From NCBI GenBank assembly GCA_002286715.1, contig NSJX01000014.1, forward strand, positions 197,086 to 261,085: 64,000 bases of DNA, given 5' to 3'. The position numbers and the translations under genes were made by a program. This document shows, piece after piece, positions 1-13,845 of the stretch. Within the stretch, counting starts at the first letter, position 1. Every line of letters starts with the position of its first letter. A model generated the notes under the pieces. It was not told the origin of the DNA. It saw only the letters and a program-made list of their open reading frames with translations, and made no database searches. Source of the stretch: Dentipellis sp. KUC8613. Taxonomy: Eukaryota > Basidiomycota > Agaricomycetes > Russulales > Hericiaceae.

Positions 1-1408
1 CTGGCCGACGAGGCTATGTAGCCGAACATTCCTGCCTTCGGTGCGGGCGGTGCCACCGAGTAGCACGGCGACCCAACCGAACACGGCCATCAGGAAGCGC
101 ACGAGGAATGCAGGGTCCGCACCGACACCACCAGGCCAGAGTTGCATGGCAAGCGCAAAGTCCAAGGCACGGGCACGCGGAGGTTGCTCGGCCATTTGAA
201 CGTCATTGCGAGACGATGGCTCCGGGGAAGACGGACGAGACGCCTGCACGGACCAGGCAGGGCGTGGGCTGCTCCCGGTTGTCTCGCGCATCTGGAGCGG
301 CTTGCGGAGCGGTGACAAAGAGGGCGAAGAGGGGAGAGGTACGAGGAGGGGGTTGATGGGAGATGACGAGGGGAGGTTGGGCGGGGCAGTGATTGAGATG
401 TCGATGGCGTCGAGGTATTCATCATCCGAAGCGGCATTGGTGTCGTCCAGATCTATGAGAATTCCGACTTTCTCGTTCTCGTATACTTCAGGTCGCCGCA
501 GCTCCTCCTTCGACACCATGCGCGAGAGGGTTTGGAAGATGGTTAGCGACTTCTCGCCCTCGACAGGCATCTTCTCCTGGGTCGCGACATTCGGACTGCG
601 ACTGCGGGCGCCGAGACCTTGTCTCTCGAGTTTGGGAAGGAGATCCCAGGCGGTGCGGGAGCTGAGGATCTCGGAGCGGATGTAGTAGTAGACGTAGAGG
701 GACACACCCACGCAGAACACGGTCATGAGAGCCAGGGCGCACGAAAAGGCGATGATGATCAAGGGCTGGGAGGGCAGCGTGTACCACGGGGCACTCCCAG
801 ACGTGACGGCCTCCGGCTCTGCTAATGGTGTGACATCCTCGCCCACTAGGCTCAGCTCCGCGGCGGACTCTGGAGACCCAGAGGCCACAGAGGTCTCGTC
901 CTCTGCAAGGGGTCGGCTCTCCCCTTCAACGTCATCCATTCTATTCGATCCTCCGAGCATTTCGTAGAGTTTCTTCTCGTCCTCTGACAGCAGGCCATTC
1001 TCGCCCAGAGGGATCAAAGCTTTGACATCGTCCGTGTCCAGCTGAGACAGGTACATGTGCTGTTGTTTCGGGGATGTGATATGAATCGCAACATCGCCCT
1101 CTAGACCATCCAGGCTGTCGAGAGCGGACTGTCTGTGAATAGAGGTGGTAAGGATATAGGTGTATGGGTCCGAGAACAGCGGCACTTACTTGGTGCGAGA
1201 TTCAAACAAGGCTTGAACTGCGCTTTGCACATCCGAAGGGCGTGCATACGCACTATCGGTAGATGCACATGGCGAGAGATTAGCACTGAGGTTCCGGTGA
1301 GGCATGACGCAGGAGAACGTACAACTCAGAATTGTCCTGAGGGACAATAGGGCGAGCCGTAACGACCAGCGCCAGCAGCGAGAAGGATGCCAATATGGTG
1401 AGAGTCAT
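1..1408 (-). CDS. Signal-peptide-bearing membrane protein, 3' end beyond window
   Basis: I do not recognise this family. Three exons join cleanly. Exon 1 runs from the ATG at 1408 and encodes a signal peptide (MTLTILASFSLLALVVTA). A short exon follows near 1190-1250, and a long exon runs from about 1127 to the window edge without a stop. The predicted protein has about 150 acidic extracytoplasmic residues, then a strong transmembrane segment (PLIIIAFSCALALMTVFCVG) followed by VSLYVYYYIR. A long Ser/Pro/acidic tail comes next, with a second hydrophobic stretch (FLMAVFGWVAVLLGG) close to the edge. The topology suggests an ER or surface membrane protein with a luminal N-terminus. The reading frame was followed base by base from position 1127 to 1, so the gene is well supported, but its function is unknown. 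It is divergent from the SPO7-like gene. Confidence 0.7.
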
Positions 1409-1842
1409 CGTCGAATATCTTTGGTTGTTGAGACCAAAAAGCTAAGTCGATGGGGGGTGTTCAGCACGATATGACAGACATGGAGAGCGAGATGTAAGTC
1501 GGCCTCGAGGCTTGCATGCGCCCCAGCGAGCGTCCCGTTACCGCCGGGCGGAGGATGCCGAAGTGACGTGGCAGAAGTACTGCTCAACGTCTCCCTTCAT
1601 GCCTCTCCTCTCTCTTCGCCTCATGCCTCACTCATTTGATGCAACGCACGGTACATGCACGTCCTCATACGCCAGAGAGCGCTTCAACGGTGTCAATCAG
1701 CTGAATCCTCACCAATATGTGCCCACCAAACACGCGCAAGCAAACATCCGCCACACTGCCGAATGCGGACGACAGAGGGATGTAATTGGCTGTTGGGGAG
1801 CTGGCCTGAGCCATCCACTCTTTCTCCAGTCCACCGTCGGGG
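1409..1842. other. Divergent intergenic region
   Basis: This is a 434 bp spacer between two divergently transcribed genes and should hold both promoters. I see no convincing TATA box or coding exon in it. Confidence 0.5.
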
Positions 1843-2924
1843 ATGCCTAGGAGATCGCCTCTGTCCCCCTCAAAGGCTCCCTTCTTCCCTTCAAATGACC
1901 AGGCAACATACCGTGACCTTCTTCTCTTCGAAGAGCGCCTCAAGACCAATGCTTTCCAACTCAATAAGCGCAAGTCGCGCTATCAAAGTACAGTACTCTA
2001 CCACAGCCACTCACGCCCGAAATATCTGACACTTCGCCCAGTCTTTATGTTTCAGCTGATTGCCGTCATCATATTCTTGCTCTGCGAGGTCACCTTGCAA
2101 ACATCATTCCTATCCGTCCCATATCGAGTCCTCCTTAGACATACTCTTCCTGAGCTATACGGGCCAGAGACAGACGTTAGACTCCATCCATATGTCGCAT
2201 TTGGGCTGCTCCTTGTGTCGGTGACTACTCTAGTCTTGTTCTTTGCCAGTGGTATGTACTCAGAGAAGATTGGATATGCCAATCGGTGAGCACACTTCGT
2301 CTCTGTGGGCAACAGGTGCGGCTGACGCTCTGCAGCTACGTGACACATGCGAACCGCTCGTTACGCACTTTCAACATGTATCTGAACACGCGCAAAGCAC
2401 CTCGCTCTTTCCCTCTCAATCCCTTGTCGTATCTATTTCCTCGACCTACACCTCCATCTCACTCCGCGACCCCATCGCCTCGACGATCGCCGTCTCCCAC
2501 CAAGCTGGGAAAACGCTCGTCATCTACCGTCCCGATACCACCTATACCACCTGCCACGAACCCACGCGGCGAACTCATATTCTCGTCTCGCGTAGACCGC
2601 AGCTTCCGCGAGTCTTACGAGCGCTACCGCTCCACATTTGAGCGAAAGCGGGACGAACGCGAGCGCATTGTGGCTGGGCGGACATGGACCGGGTGGATCT
2701 GGTTGAAGATGCCGTGGAATAGACCTCCAGCACCTGCGGTTGAGGCTTCAACGCCAACTCGACCAGGATCGGGACTTAGAGGTAGAGGCGCACCACCAGG
2801 AGGATCTCCCAATCCATCGAGGAGAACAACACCCGTGTCTGGATCGTCCTCGTCGTCGTCGGGTGCTGGGACAGATCGCGGGCGACGCGCAACACCACCA
2901 GAGCGAGGAGCGGGTTATATGTGA
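1843..2924 (+). CDS. SPO7: Spo7-like regulatory subunit of the Nem1-Spo7 phosphatase
   Basis: This is a Spo7-family protein. In yeast, Spo7 binds the phosphatase Nem1 at the ER/nuclear envelope and activates the lipin Pah1, which controls phospholipid versus triacylglycerol synthesis. Three exons fit. Exon 1 starts at 1843 and carries the family signature TYRDLLLFEERLKTNAFQLN plus KRKSRYQ. After an intron at about 1990-2040, exon 2 holds the two membrane segments (LIAVIIFLLCEVTL and PYVAFGLLLVSVTTLVLFFA). After an intron of about 50 bp (donor near 2286), exon 3 gives YVTHANRSLRTFNMYLN, the conserved Spo7 C-terminal motif. A Ser/Pro/Arg-rich tail ends in RGAGYM and the TGA at 2922. The order short N-terminal helix, two transmembrane segments, conserved C-terminal block matches the family. 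The poorly conserved C-terminal tail may be lineage specific. Confidence 0.85.
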
Positions 2925-3638
2925 CAGATGGCGGGGATCAGTCCACAGCGCAGTGAGCGTCAGTGTAATGTATACTACTAATTAACAGATAGGCTGTCTG
3001 ACATGCTATTCGCAATTACGGGGCTACACGTCATGTCCCAGGGCGCGCGTACCACTCTGGCGTCACGCAGATTATCCTGGTCATTTCCGGTGTTGGGATT
3101 CAGAGCGAGTCCATTAAGGTCACCGCTGATCCGGGACACAGCTATCTGTCAAGGAAACCAAGCACAAGCTGGTGGGGAATATACAGGATTGTCACCCTTT
3201 CCTTGGCCGCCGCTATCGGCGCTTTTACCGAATGCTGGGTGATCACATAGCATTTGGAGACCTCTCGGACTCCAACACATCCCACCATAACCTGTCCTGC
3301 GTTCACCTCGGAATATCCTTCCCTTTCCCACCGCCCGCATGCAAAGGTGTTTTGGCCGAGGTACAGTATCAGATATTTCCATCTTGGAGTGCTGCGTGGA
3401 CAATGCGCCTGATGTGACTAACTTGAGAGGCGCTGCTCCATCGTGTAGCGCCCATTCAGAATATTCGTACTGGCTTAGGAAAGACGACGGATCTATTGCG
3501 GTTGACGGTGTACTTACTATTCACGGCGGCGGCGTCCATTCTCGATGGCTGATAGTCGCTGGTTTAAGAAGCAGCTGTGCGCGTTGTCAGTCGACGTTTT
3601 CCTTTCTTCCTCCTCTCCACAGCGAGTAAGCATTCGGC
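2925..3638. other. Intergenic, upstream of the GMC array
   Basis: This 714 bp stretch holds only short unsupported ORFs. A weak TATA-like TTTAAG lies near 3563, about 75 bp before the first GMC start codon. Nothing else is recognised. Confidence 0.4.
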
Positions 3639-5980
3639 ATGTTCTCTCGCTCCAGCACCCTCGCCGCATTCGTCTTCGGCGTCGTTGGAGTTCTTCCCGC
3701 AGCAGGGAAGCTCTATGACAGCCCTTCACAGCTCCCTTCGACCAACAAGTATGACTACGTTGTGATCGGAGGTCCGTCCAAAGTCATTTCCGTCGAGCCC
3801 CTATTGACGAAGTCGTTCATCTCGCAGCTGGTGCTGGAGGCGCAACGGTCGCAGCGCGCCTTTCGGAGGACTCGAGCGTCAAGGTTTTGCTTCTAGAGGC
3901 TGGTGTGAAGTGAATGCTCTTCTACTTGTGGAAGGGACATGTTGATTGATTCCTGTCTCTAGCAACGCTGGCAATTTGGGTGTTGAGATTCCGTTCCTCG
4001 ATGTCACCCTTTCACCCAACACGGCCATTGATTGGAACTACACTACAACGTCCCAACCTGGACTTGATGGGCGGTCGATTCCTTACCCTCGCGGGAAGCT
4101 GTTGGGTGGATCGACTTCAATTAGTGAGAACTTCACTGACCGGTTGTACTTCTTACTGAACCATGTGTAGACTTCATGTCCTACAACCGCGGCTCTCAGA
4201 GCGACTGGGACAGGTACGCACGAGTAACAGGAGATCAGGGGTGGTCATGGAACTCGATGCAAAAGTACTTCAAGAAGGTGAGTCGTCCTCACGGCACTTT
4301 ACGCAGAGATGGAGTTGAAGTCCAACATCCTTCTCTATAGTTGGAGCGTCTCACGAAGCCAGCTGATAATCACAACACCGCGGGTGAAGTCAATCCTTCA
4401 ATTCACGGGACATCTGGACCCGTGGCAATCTCCCTGGGCGGTGTCAGCCTGAATATTGATCCCCTGGTCATTGGTGCGACAAAGGGCTCAAAGGAATTCC
4501 CCTTCAACGAGGATCAAAACGACGGCAAGATGCTGGGAATTGGTGAGTCGCACCCGATCAGGTCTCAGGGCAGCACTGATTGTACCATTTGTCCTATACC
4601 GAAGGTTGGACTCAATGCACGATCGACGGCGGCGAACGTGTCAGCTCGGCAACGGCGTACCTCTCGCCTAACGAAAATCGCACAAATCTGGACGTCGTCA
4701 TCAACGCGCAGGCCACGAAACTGATTCAGACCGGGAACGACCATGGAACCCCCGTCTTCCAGGGCGTGCAGTTCGCCTCATCAGCATCAGGTACGTGCAT
4801 CTTGCATCTATATTTCGTCCATGTATGCTGGGCAGGTTCTCACAGTCGGGTGATCGGTGGTGCACTTCGCGTCGCACGCTCAGGTCCGCGCTTTGTCGTC
4901 AATGCCACGAAAGAGGTCATCGTGTCCGCAGGCGCGATCGGCTCCCCGCAGCTTTTGCTCCTCTCCGGTATCGGCCCCAAGACCGAGCTCGAGCCACTCG
5001 GCATCAAGACTGTCGTTAACAACCCGTATATCGGCAAGAATTTCCAGGACCACCCGCTCCTCTCGAACTCGTTCGTGGTCAACTCGACGGGAGCGGTCAC
5101 TATCGACGATATCAACCGTAATGACTCGTTGCGTGCTGAGCTGCTTCAGCAGTGGACGAACAACCGGACGGGTGACTTCGTGATTGGGTCGCCGAACCAG
5201 CTCGGATGGGACAGAGTACCGCAATCGGTGCTCAGTCACGAGCAAGACCCTTCGTCTGGCCCTGATAGCCCCCACTTCGAGTTCCTCATCTTCGTGAGTG
5301 CTTCTGAGGGTCAACATAGTTGTGCAGGTTGTCTGAACGTCCTGTAGGATGGCTTTGTCTCCTTCGTGACCGCCCCGCCTACCGAAGGCCATTACCTGAC
5401 TGTCTTGACCGCCGTCGTTGCGCCCGCAGCCCGTAAGTGAACTCCTGTTATAGGACTCACTTCTTCGATGTTAAGTCGGATATCCAGGCGGAACTCTGAC
5501 GCTCAACTCCACCAATCCCTTCGACTTCCCCAACATCGACCCGGGCCTGCTCAACTCGCAAATCGACGTGACCACCATGCGCGAGGCCGTCAAAGCCGTG
5601 CGCCGCTTCGTCGCCCAGCCGTCGTGGAAGGGCTACGTGGTCTCGGAGTACCCTGGCCTCGCGAACGCCACCACAGACGCGCAGATCGAAAGCTACGTTC
5701 GTGCCAATTCCGCGACGATCTACCACCCTGCGTCGACGATCCCAATGGGGTCGAAGAGCGACAAGACGGCGCCTCTCAATCCGGATCTCACTGTCAAGGG
5801 CGTGAAGGGCCTTCGTGTCGTCGATGCCAGCGTTGTGGTGAGCACTTCACAGTGTAATCACCGTAGATGATGACGCTGATCGACATTTTGCAGCCTTTCA
5901 TCCCCGAGGCGCATCCCCAGGGCGTATGGTACGCTATTGCAGAGCGTGCCGCGGACCTGATCAAGGCGACGCACTACTGA
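3639..5980 (+). CDS. GMC oxidoreductase, aryl-alcohol-oxidase-like (array member 1)
   Basis: This is a secreted FAD enzyme of the glucose-methanol-choline family, closest by motif to aryl-alcohol oxidase (AA3_2). Such enzymes oxidise benzylic or other alcohols to aldehydes and pass electrons to O2, making hydrogen peroxide outside the cell. A signal peptide (MFSRSSTLAAFVFGVVGVLP) precedes the FAD-binding [20 protein letters not shown], which is split by intron 1 at 3772-3827. Further family blocks are [47 protein letters not shown] and [10 protein letters not shown]. The two catalytic histidines are in IYHPASTIPMGS (near 5724) and FIPEAHPQG (near 5915). There are about ten exons, whose positions recur in the other four copies. 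The product is about 600 residues, normal for the family. The residue before the first catalytic His is Tyr, as in member 2 but unlike members 3-5. The exact substrate cannot be read from sequence. Confidence 0.92.
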
Positions 5981-7098
5981 GCGTTAACCGTACTCTTCTT
6001 GACACTTGACATTTTTACTCCCCAATACCCCGAACTCTCCACCTCTCGGAGGCATACGCTACTTGCACCCTATTCCCCTTCAACCTTCATTTAAATAATT
6101 CATTCATTGCGAATATTTGGCAGAAGTAATAATTGAACAACATTGCAGTCGTGACGTCTTCGAGCAGTCCTTGTCAAGAATTCTCAAACTAGCGCTCGAA
6201 GGATAGCCGTCAGCATGCACGCTTGGCGTCTGATTACGCGAAGTGACTCATAAGGCATTATTTGCTTCCGTGCAAGCTAGTGCCGCTGTCAAGCACTGCG
6301 TCCCTAACTTGAAGGCGATGTGCTTGTCCACCGCGCTTAGACTTGCACGGAAGCTTTCGTGGGGTTTGGCGCGTGTATACGAGATCCCGGCAATCGCCGA
6401 TGTCTGGTTCCAGCGCAGCCACTGCGAGCGTGGACTCATATTGTTGCAGCTACAGTACGTCCATGCCCAGGTTCAATGTTCTGCAGAGCGTCTATCGAGG
6501 CAATCGACCATAGTATTCAGCGTGTCAACAAATTCGTTTGCAGGGTAAGGAGACGGAAGAGCAATTATGATGCTAGCGATTTCATTCGCACCTGCCAGTG
6601 GTATTCTGTCAAGATCTTAGGAGGTATGTAGTCGGTGACATTTCATACCTTCAGTTAATCACAAGCCTGTGAGTGAGAGTTGAATAGAAAATATGACATC
6701 CTCTGGCAGGTCTCTTGCAAGTCATACTCTCTGCCGAGCTCCATGATACTGGAAGCCGAATCCGCAGCAAAATATGCTTCCGTGAAGTTCTTTTCTGACA
6801 ACACAGCTGTTCCAAGTAGGTCTAACTGTTTCGCGTACCACGGAAGCAAACATTTTCATTTCTACTCGATTGCCGAAGCGAAATTCTGGCGAGGAGTACC
6901 TGACGCTGTTGTCGTCTCGTCGGCAGCACGCTCGCATTCGCTTGCTCGCAGTCAAGCCGCCGCCGTTTCTCGGATTCCGGCACCCTCAATCTCGAACACA
7001 CGAGTATGGGGTTGGCGACTCTGCCAGGTTAAAAAGTACCGGGACCGACTCCAGCCGTCGCCAACCCACCCGACTCTCAGGATCTGCAGGGACTCATT
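5981..7098. other. Spacer between GMC genes 1 and 2
   Basis: This 1.1 kb spacer has several short ORFs on both strands, none with recognisable motifs or splice continuity. A weak TATA-like TTAAAAAG sits near 7030, about 70 bp before the ATG of the next gene. I found no remnant of a further GMC gene by eye. Confidence 0.4.
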
Positions 7099-9419
7099 AT
7101 GGGCAGGTATACTCGCTTAGCGGCCTTTGTGTGCCTCTCGACAGCACTTCCCGCATTTGCGGAACTACTTCAACACACTTTGCAACTCCAGAACACAGAC
7201 AAGAAATATGACTATATCGTAGTGGGAGGTATGTTGCTACCAATACGACGAACGCCGTACGGATGATGCTAACACGGAGATATCTCTAGCTGGAGCGGGA
7301 GGCGCCGTGGTAGCTTCACGTCTCTCGGAGATCCCGACTTCGAATGTTCTGCTTATCGAGGCGGGCCCAAGGTTGGTCTCGTCCGCTCGATTGTGAAACC
7401 ATGCCTGATGATTCTTCAGCGATGAAGGGAACATGGGCATCGCAATTCCGTTCATGGACGTCAACTTGGCTCCCAACACTCCGTTGGACTGGAACTATAC
7501 GACGGCGCAACAGCCGGGCCTGAACAACAGGACCATTGCTTATTCTCGCGGAAAAGTCCTAGGAGGATCCACGTCTATCAGTGAGCCCCGCACGAGCTGG
7601 TGTTGGGCCCGTGTCTAGTGAACTAATCTGTGCCATAGATTTCATGTGCTACAACCGTGGTCCTAAGGACGATTGGAACCGTTATGCTAAGGTAACAGGT
7701 GACCAAGGCTGGTCTTGGGATAATATGCAAGGTTACATGAAGAAGGTAAAGCATTTCTTTCGCGGCACCTGAGCCTTGCAGACCGACATGTTTGCTGTCA
7801 CCACAGGTTGAATGGCTTACATTCCCTACGGACGGGCATGACATGAACAATGAGATTGACCACTCAATCCACGGCTTGACTGGACCATTGTCGCTCACGG
7901 TGACGTCGCACAGTCTCAACATCGACGACAAGATTGTGCGAGCTTCTCACGAGCTTCCTGAATTCCCTTACAACGTGGACCAGAATTCCGGCGAGATGCT
8001 GGGAATCGGTGAGTAGATATCAAACCCACGGCGGCGCACTTTAACCTCGACCGCTTCTCGATTACAGGTTACACTCAGAGTACAGTATTGAAGGGAGAAC
8101 GTGCCAGCTCGTCGACGGCGTACTTGAACCCCGTGTTCAAGCGTACTAACCTCGACGTCCTCGTCAATGCACAGGTCACCAAATTGTACACGACTGGCAT
8201 CAAGGATAAGCTCCCCCTCTTTCTCGGAGTCGAGTACGCTACACCCGGTAAGTTCAGCATGGCGTTCAGAAGCATGACCGTATACTTATCTAGATCCAGA
8301 CAACAAGACCCATAAAGTGGAAGCTCAGAAGGAAGTCATCGTCTCAGCGGGAGCGGTTGGATCTCCTCAGCTGCTTCTCCTGTCTGGAATCGGCCCTAAG
8401 GATGAATTGAAAGCCGTCAATATCACGGCGATCGTGGATTCTCCGGGCGTGGGCAAGAACTTGCAAGACCACCCTCTCCTCTCAAACACGTTCATCGTCA
8501 ATTCCACCGGCGCCCAGACCATTGACGACATCCGCCGAAACGCAACCCTGCAGGGTGAGCTTATGCAGCAGTGGCAGGGAAACCGCACTGGCACATTCGC
8601 AATTGGTAACCCCAACCTACTTGGCTGGGGACGAGTTCCCAACGATTCTGGTATATTTACCACCGATGACCCTTCATCTGGCCCCAATAGCCCCCACTTC
8701 GAGTTCTTGATTTTCGTGAGTATCCTGGTTGCAGTTGTATCATAACACTAGCACAGACTGTCTAATTCACGTACAGGACGGTTTCGTGTCGTTCTTCGAG
8801 CAACCGCCTGCAGATGGACACTACATGACCATCCTGACGGCTTTAATTTCCCCCGTTGCTCGTTCGTGCTTCACCAGTATCACGGCGTTCATGATTCTGA
8901 CACATATTCCAGGGGGCGAAGTTACTCTGACTTCCTCTAATCCCTTTGACCACCCACACATCGATCCTGGTGTACTGAAATCAGACAAGGACGTCAAGGT
9001 GATGCGCGAGGCCGTCAAAGCTGCTCGGCGCTTTGCTGGCGCATCTGCGTGGAAGGGCTACATCACAGGGGAATACGGCGACTTCGCGAAAGCCAAGACG
9101 GATGCGCAGATCGAGGCCTATGCGCGTCAGAACACCGGTGTCGTGTATCACCCAACCGGTTCGGTTTCGATGGGCTCCAAGAACGGGATGTGCGCACCTT
9201 TAAACCCGGATCTGACGGTGAAAGGCACCAAAGGCTTGCGTGTTGTAGATCTGAGTTCCTTGGTAAGTGCTTGGAATCTTGCTCGGTTAAATCGTGAACT
9301 GAGCTTGCGCTCTGCCCTGCTTTGTGATTTAGCCATACATCCCGGAGGCGCACCCTCAGGGCCCAGTATACATTATGGCGGAGCGAGCGGCGGACCTGAT
9401 CAAAGCTGCCAACGCATGA
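7099..9419 (+). CDS. GMC oxidoreductase, aryl-alcohol-oxidase-like (array member 2)
   Basis: This is the second secreted alcohol oxidase of the array. The start at 7099 gives a signal peptide ([20 protein letters not shown]), then [10 protein letters not shown] at the first exon end (7228). After the intron come [63 protein letters not shown] and [12 protein letters not shown]. The catalytic histidines are in [12 protein letters not shown] (near 9148) and YIPEAHPQG (near 9352). It ends ADLIKAANA and TGA. It pairs with member 1: both have Tyr before the first catalytic His, MLGIG rather than IGWG/IGFG at one exon junction, SPHFEFLIF, and a GSK.. loop followed by [11 protein letters not shown]. 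These shared states suggest members 1 and 2 arose from one duplication. Intron positions match member 1. Substrate preference is unknown. Confidence 0.92.
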
Positions 9420-11493
9420 TTTGGCTTGGCCCTATGCGTAAGACTTGCTGTAATCTATGTTAGAGTGTGTCCTATGGTGGAAATGTATCTTGAGGATGCG
9501 TGCGGTACAACAAGGAGGTATGGAAAGGGATCTTCGTGGGGGCAGAGCTCTCCCATGTGGCCACGACCCACTACATAGCAACGCGACTTCGTTCTGGAAT
9601 TCAAGCGACTACTGATGTCATATATCGAAGACCCGCCGCAGCTGACTGAGCGAAAGACCTTTTCAGTATGGTAGTCATAAATCACATGGGAAAAAATGGG
9701 AAGCCTTTGGCGGTGTCTCTGAAATACCTGTCACTCGAAGACATAACATGCTCAGGTATGTCGGTCCTCGCAGACTGATTGGCAACGACGCGTGCAACGG
9801 GTACAGCGGATATATACTTGCATTTGATGGGGGATATATTTCATATCATGGCCACGGCACGGATGTGGATAGCAGGAGTATCCTCGAGAAACGCCGAGGG
9901 TGACCGTGTAGTTCGTTGCTAGCTACAGCTAGAAGTCGTGTGGCACCAAGAAGGACATGTGGGAAATACCTTGTGTCGTAGTTCACAAGCCCGTGGACGG
10001 TGAAGAAAGAACGAGGCGATTTCGTAGGGGCAGTTGCGTGAGGGCTCTCAACGCTCGGATGCATACGCAGGAATGCTCGTCTGAAAGCAATGAACGTGCA
10101 GATCAAGTCACAATGCTGACCACCAATGATGGCGATGTAACGGTGAATATCGCCCCTGCATAAAGACAACTGGGATTATCCGCTGTGCTGTAAGCAGCAC
10201 GAAGATTGAGCATCTTGCGTCGATCAACAAGTTTTTGCACTGTCGTACCTGCCAGAGACCTGACGAGCCTGTGTCCCTGATGTAGCGCAAAGATTTCGAT
10301 AACTTATTCTCGGACGAGGTCGATGAATGACCTACCCATGTCTTTCGCGAGGCACCCATTACTGGCGCTAATCAACAGGAACAACGTTGTGGACGTCCTG
10401 GCACTGAACATGGTGGGCACATAGATCAATGATGGGCTACGGCTTGCCTGACACACTGTCGTAGATGCTGACAAGCTTAGAGCTTCGCGAACGACTCTAA
10501 ACAGAGAATCGGAGGCAGGAACTGATTCAGTTTCCTTTCACGAAAGACAGCAGCTATTTTATCTGAAATGGGGGGCTTAGAGCTGGATGTGGACGGGCAG
10601 GAAAGTGTGGCATGATCATCGTTCTGAAAGGTTGTCTTGAGGAGACGTCCGACAGTTGTCCGACATTATGTGAGAAGCTGACGTGACTCGTGAGAATGCT
10701 GGGGTTAAGGTTTGCTGATAACTTCTTTCTGACCTCGTTCCTCCGCTCTATCCGCTCTGCGTATTCATAGCAAGGCCCTTCAGTTCCACGTTATGGCCTC
10801 ATATTGTTCTCGACCAGTACATCGACCAGCAGATCTCTTCGCGGCTCTTACAGCTGAACTTTTTCTGGAATAATCGTCGGCAACTTTGAAGGCCGTAGGC
10901 ACTGCCCGAGCTTGGCAGAAACTGCAGATCAGTATCAATTCGCACGCGACCAGAAGTCCACTTTCGAATCCACAACACCATACACGGACCGTCTCCAGCT
11001 GTTGATAGTCGTTCTGGCCGAGAGACCCATCCAGCGCGTCGTAATGTGCATCAACACGGCAGAACGGCAGAATTCGAAGTACCGTTGCGGGATTCTGTCT
11101 TAGTCAGTCCCCCCATCTATTCCTATGAACAGCCCGTGCCTATGCCAAGCCAGACACACCTAGAAGGGCACGAATCTCGTATTCGGGCTCTCCGTTTCAC
11201 AAGCTACCCAGATCGTGACAGCAGAGGCACACGGACCAGTTTGCTGAAGGAGGCACGATGTCATGGTCGAGCATCTACGGTCTATATCCGTAGCCATATG
11301 GTGACATGTGGCTCATACGATGGGAACATCACTGCCTCTTCTTGGGTCCAGGGCTCCGTTCCATTCACCGAGACCCAGGGCAGCATCAGGGAAGGAAGTC
11401 CGGCCCATCTCTCGCCTGCTTATAAGGCAATCTGCGGCGCATTGAACACATTCATCCTTCTTCTGCCTTCCTCCTGTTCAGTCCGTTTCGGGG
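9420..11493. other. Long spacer between GMC genes 2 and 3
   Basis: This is a 2.07 kb spacer with no ORF that shows domain motifs or splice continuity. It separates the two GMC subgroups (members 1-2 from 3-5). Only the TATA box near its right end is recognised. Confidence 0.4.
11421..11427 (+). promoter_or_regulatory. TATA box of GMC gene 3
   Basis: The sequence TATAAGG lies 73 bp before the ATG at 11494. The spacing matches the TATA boxes of GMC genes 4 and 5. Confidence 0.55.

Positions 11494-13845
<2,352 letters not shown>

Noticed and set aside
6680..7120. 146-codon plus-strand ORF before GMC gene 2
   Set aside because: It overlaps the true GMC2 start in another frame and has no recognisable motif.
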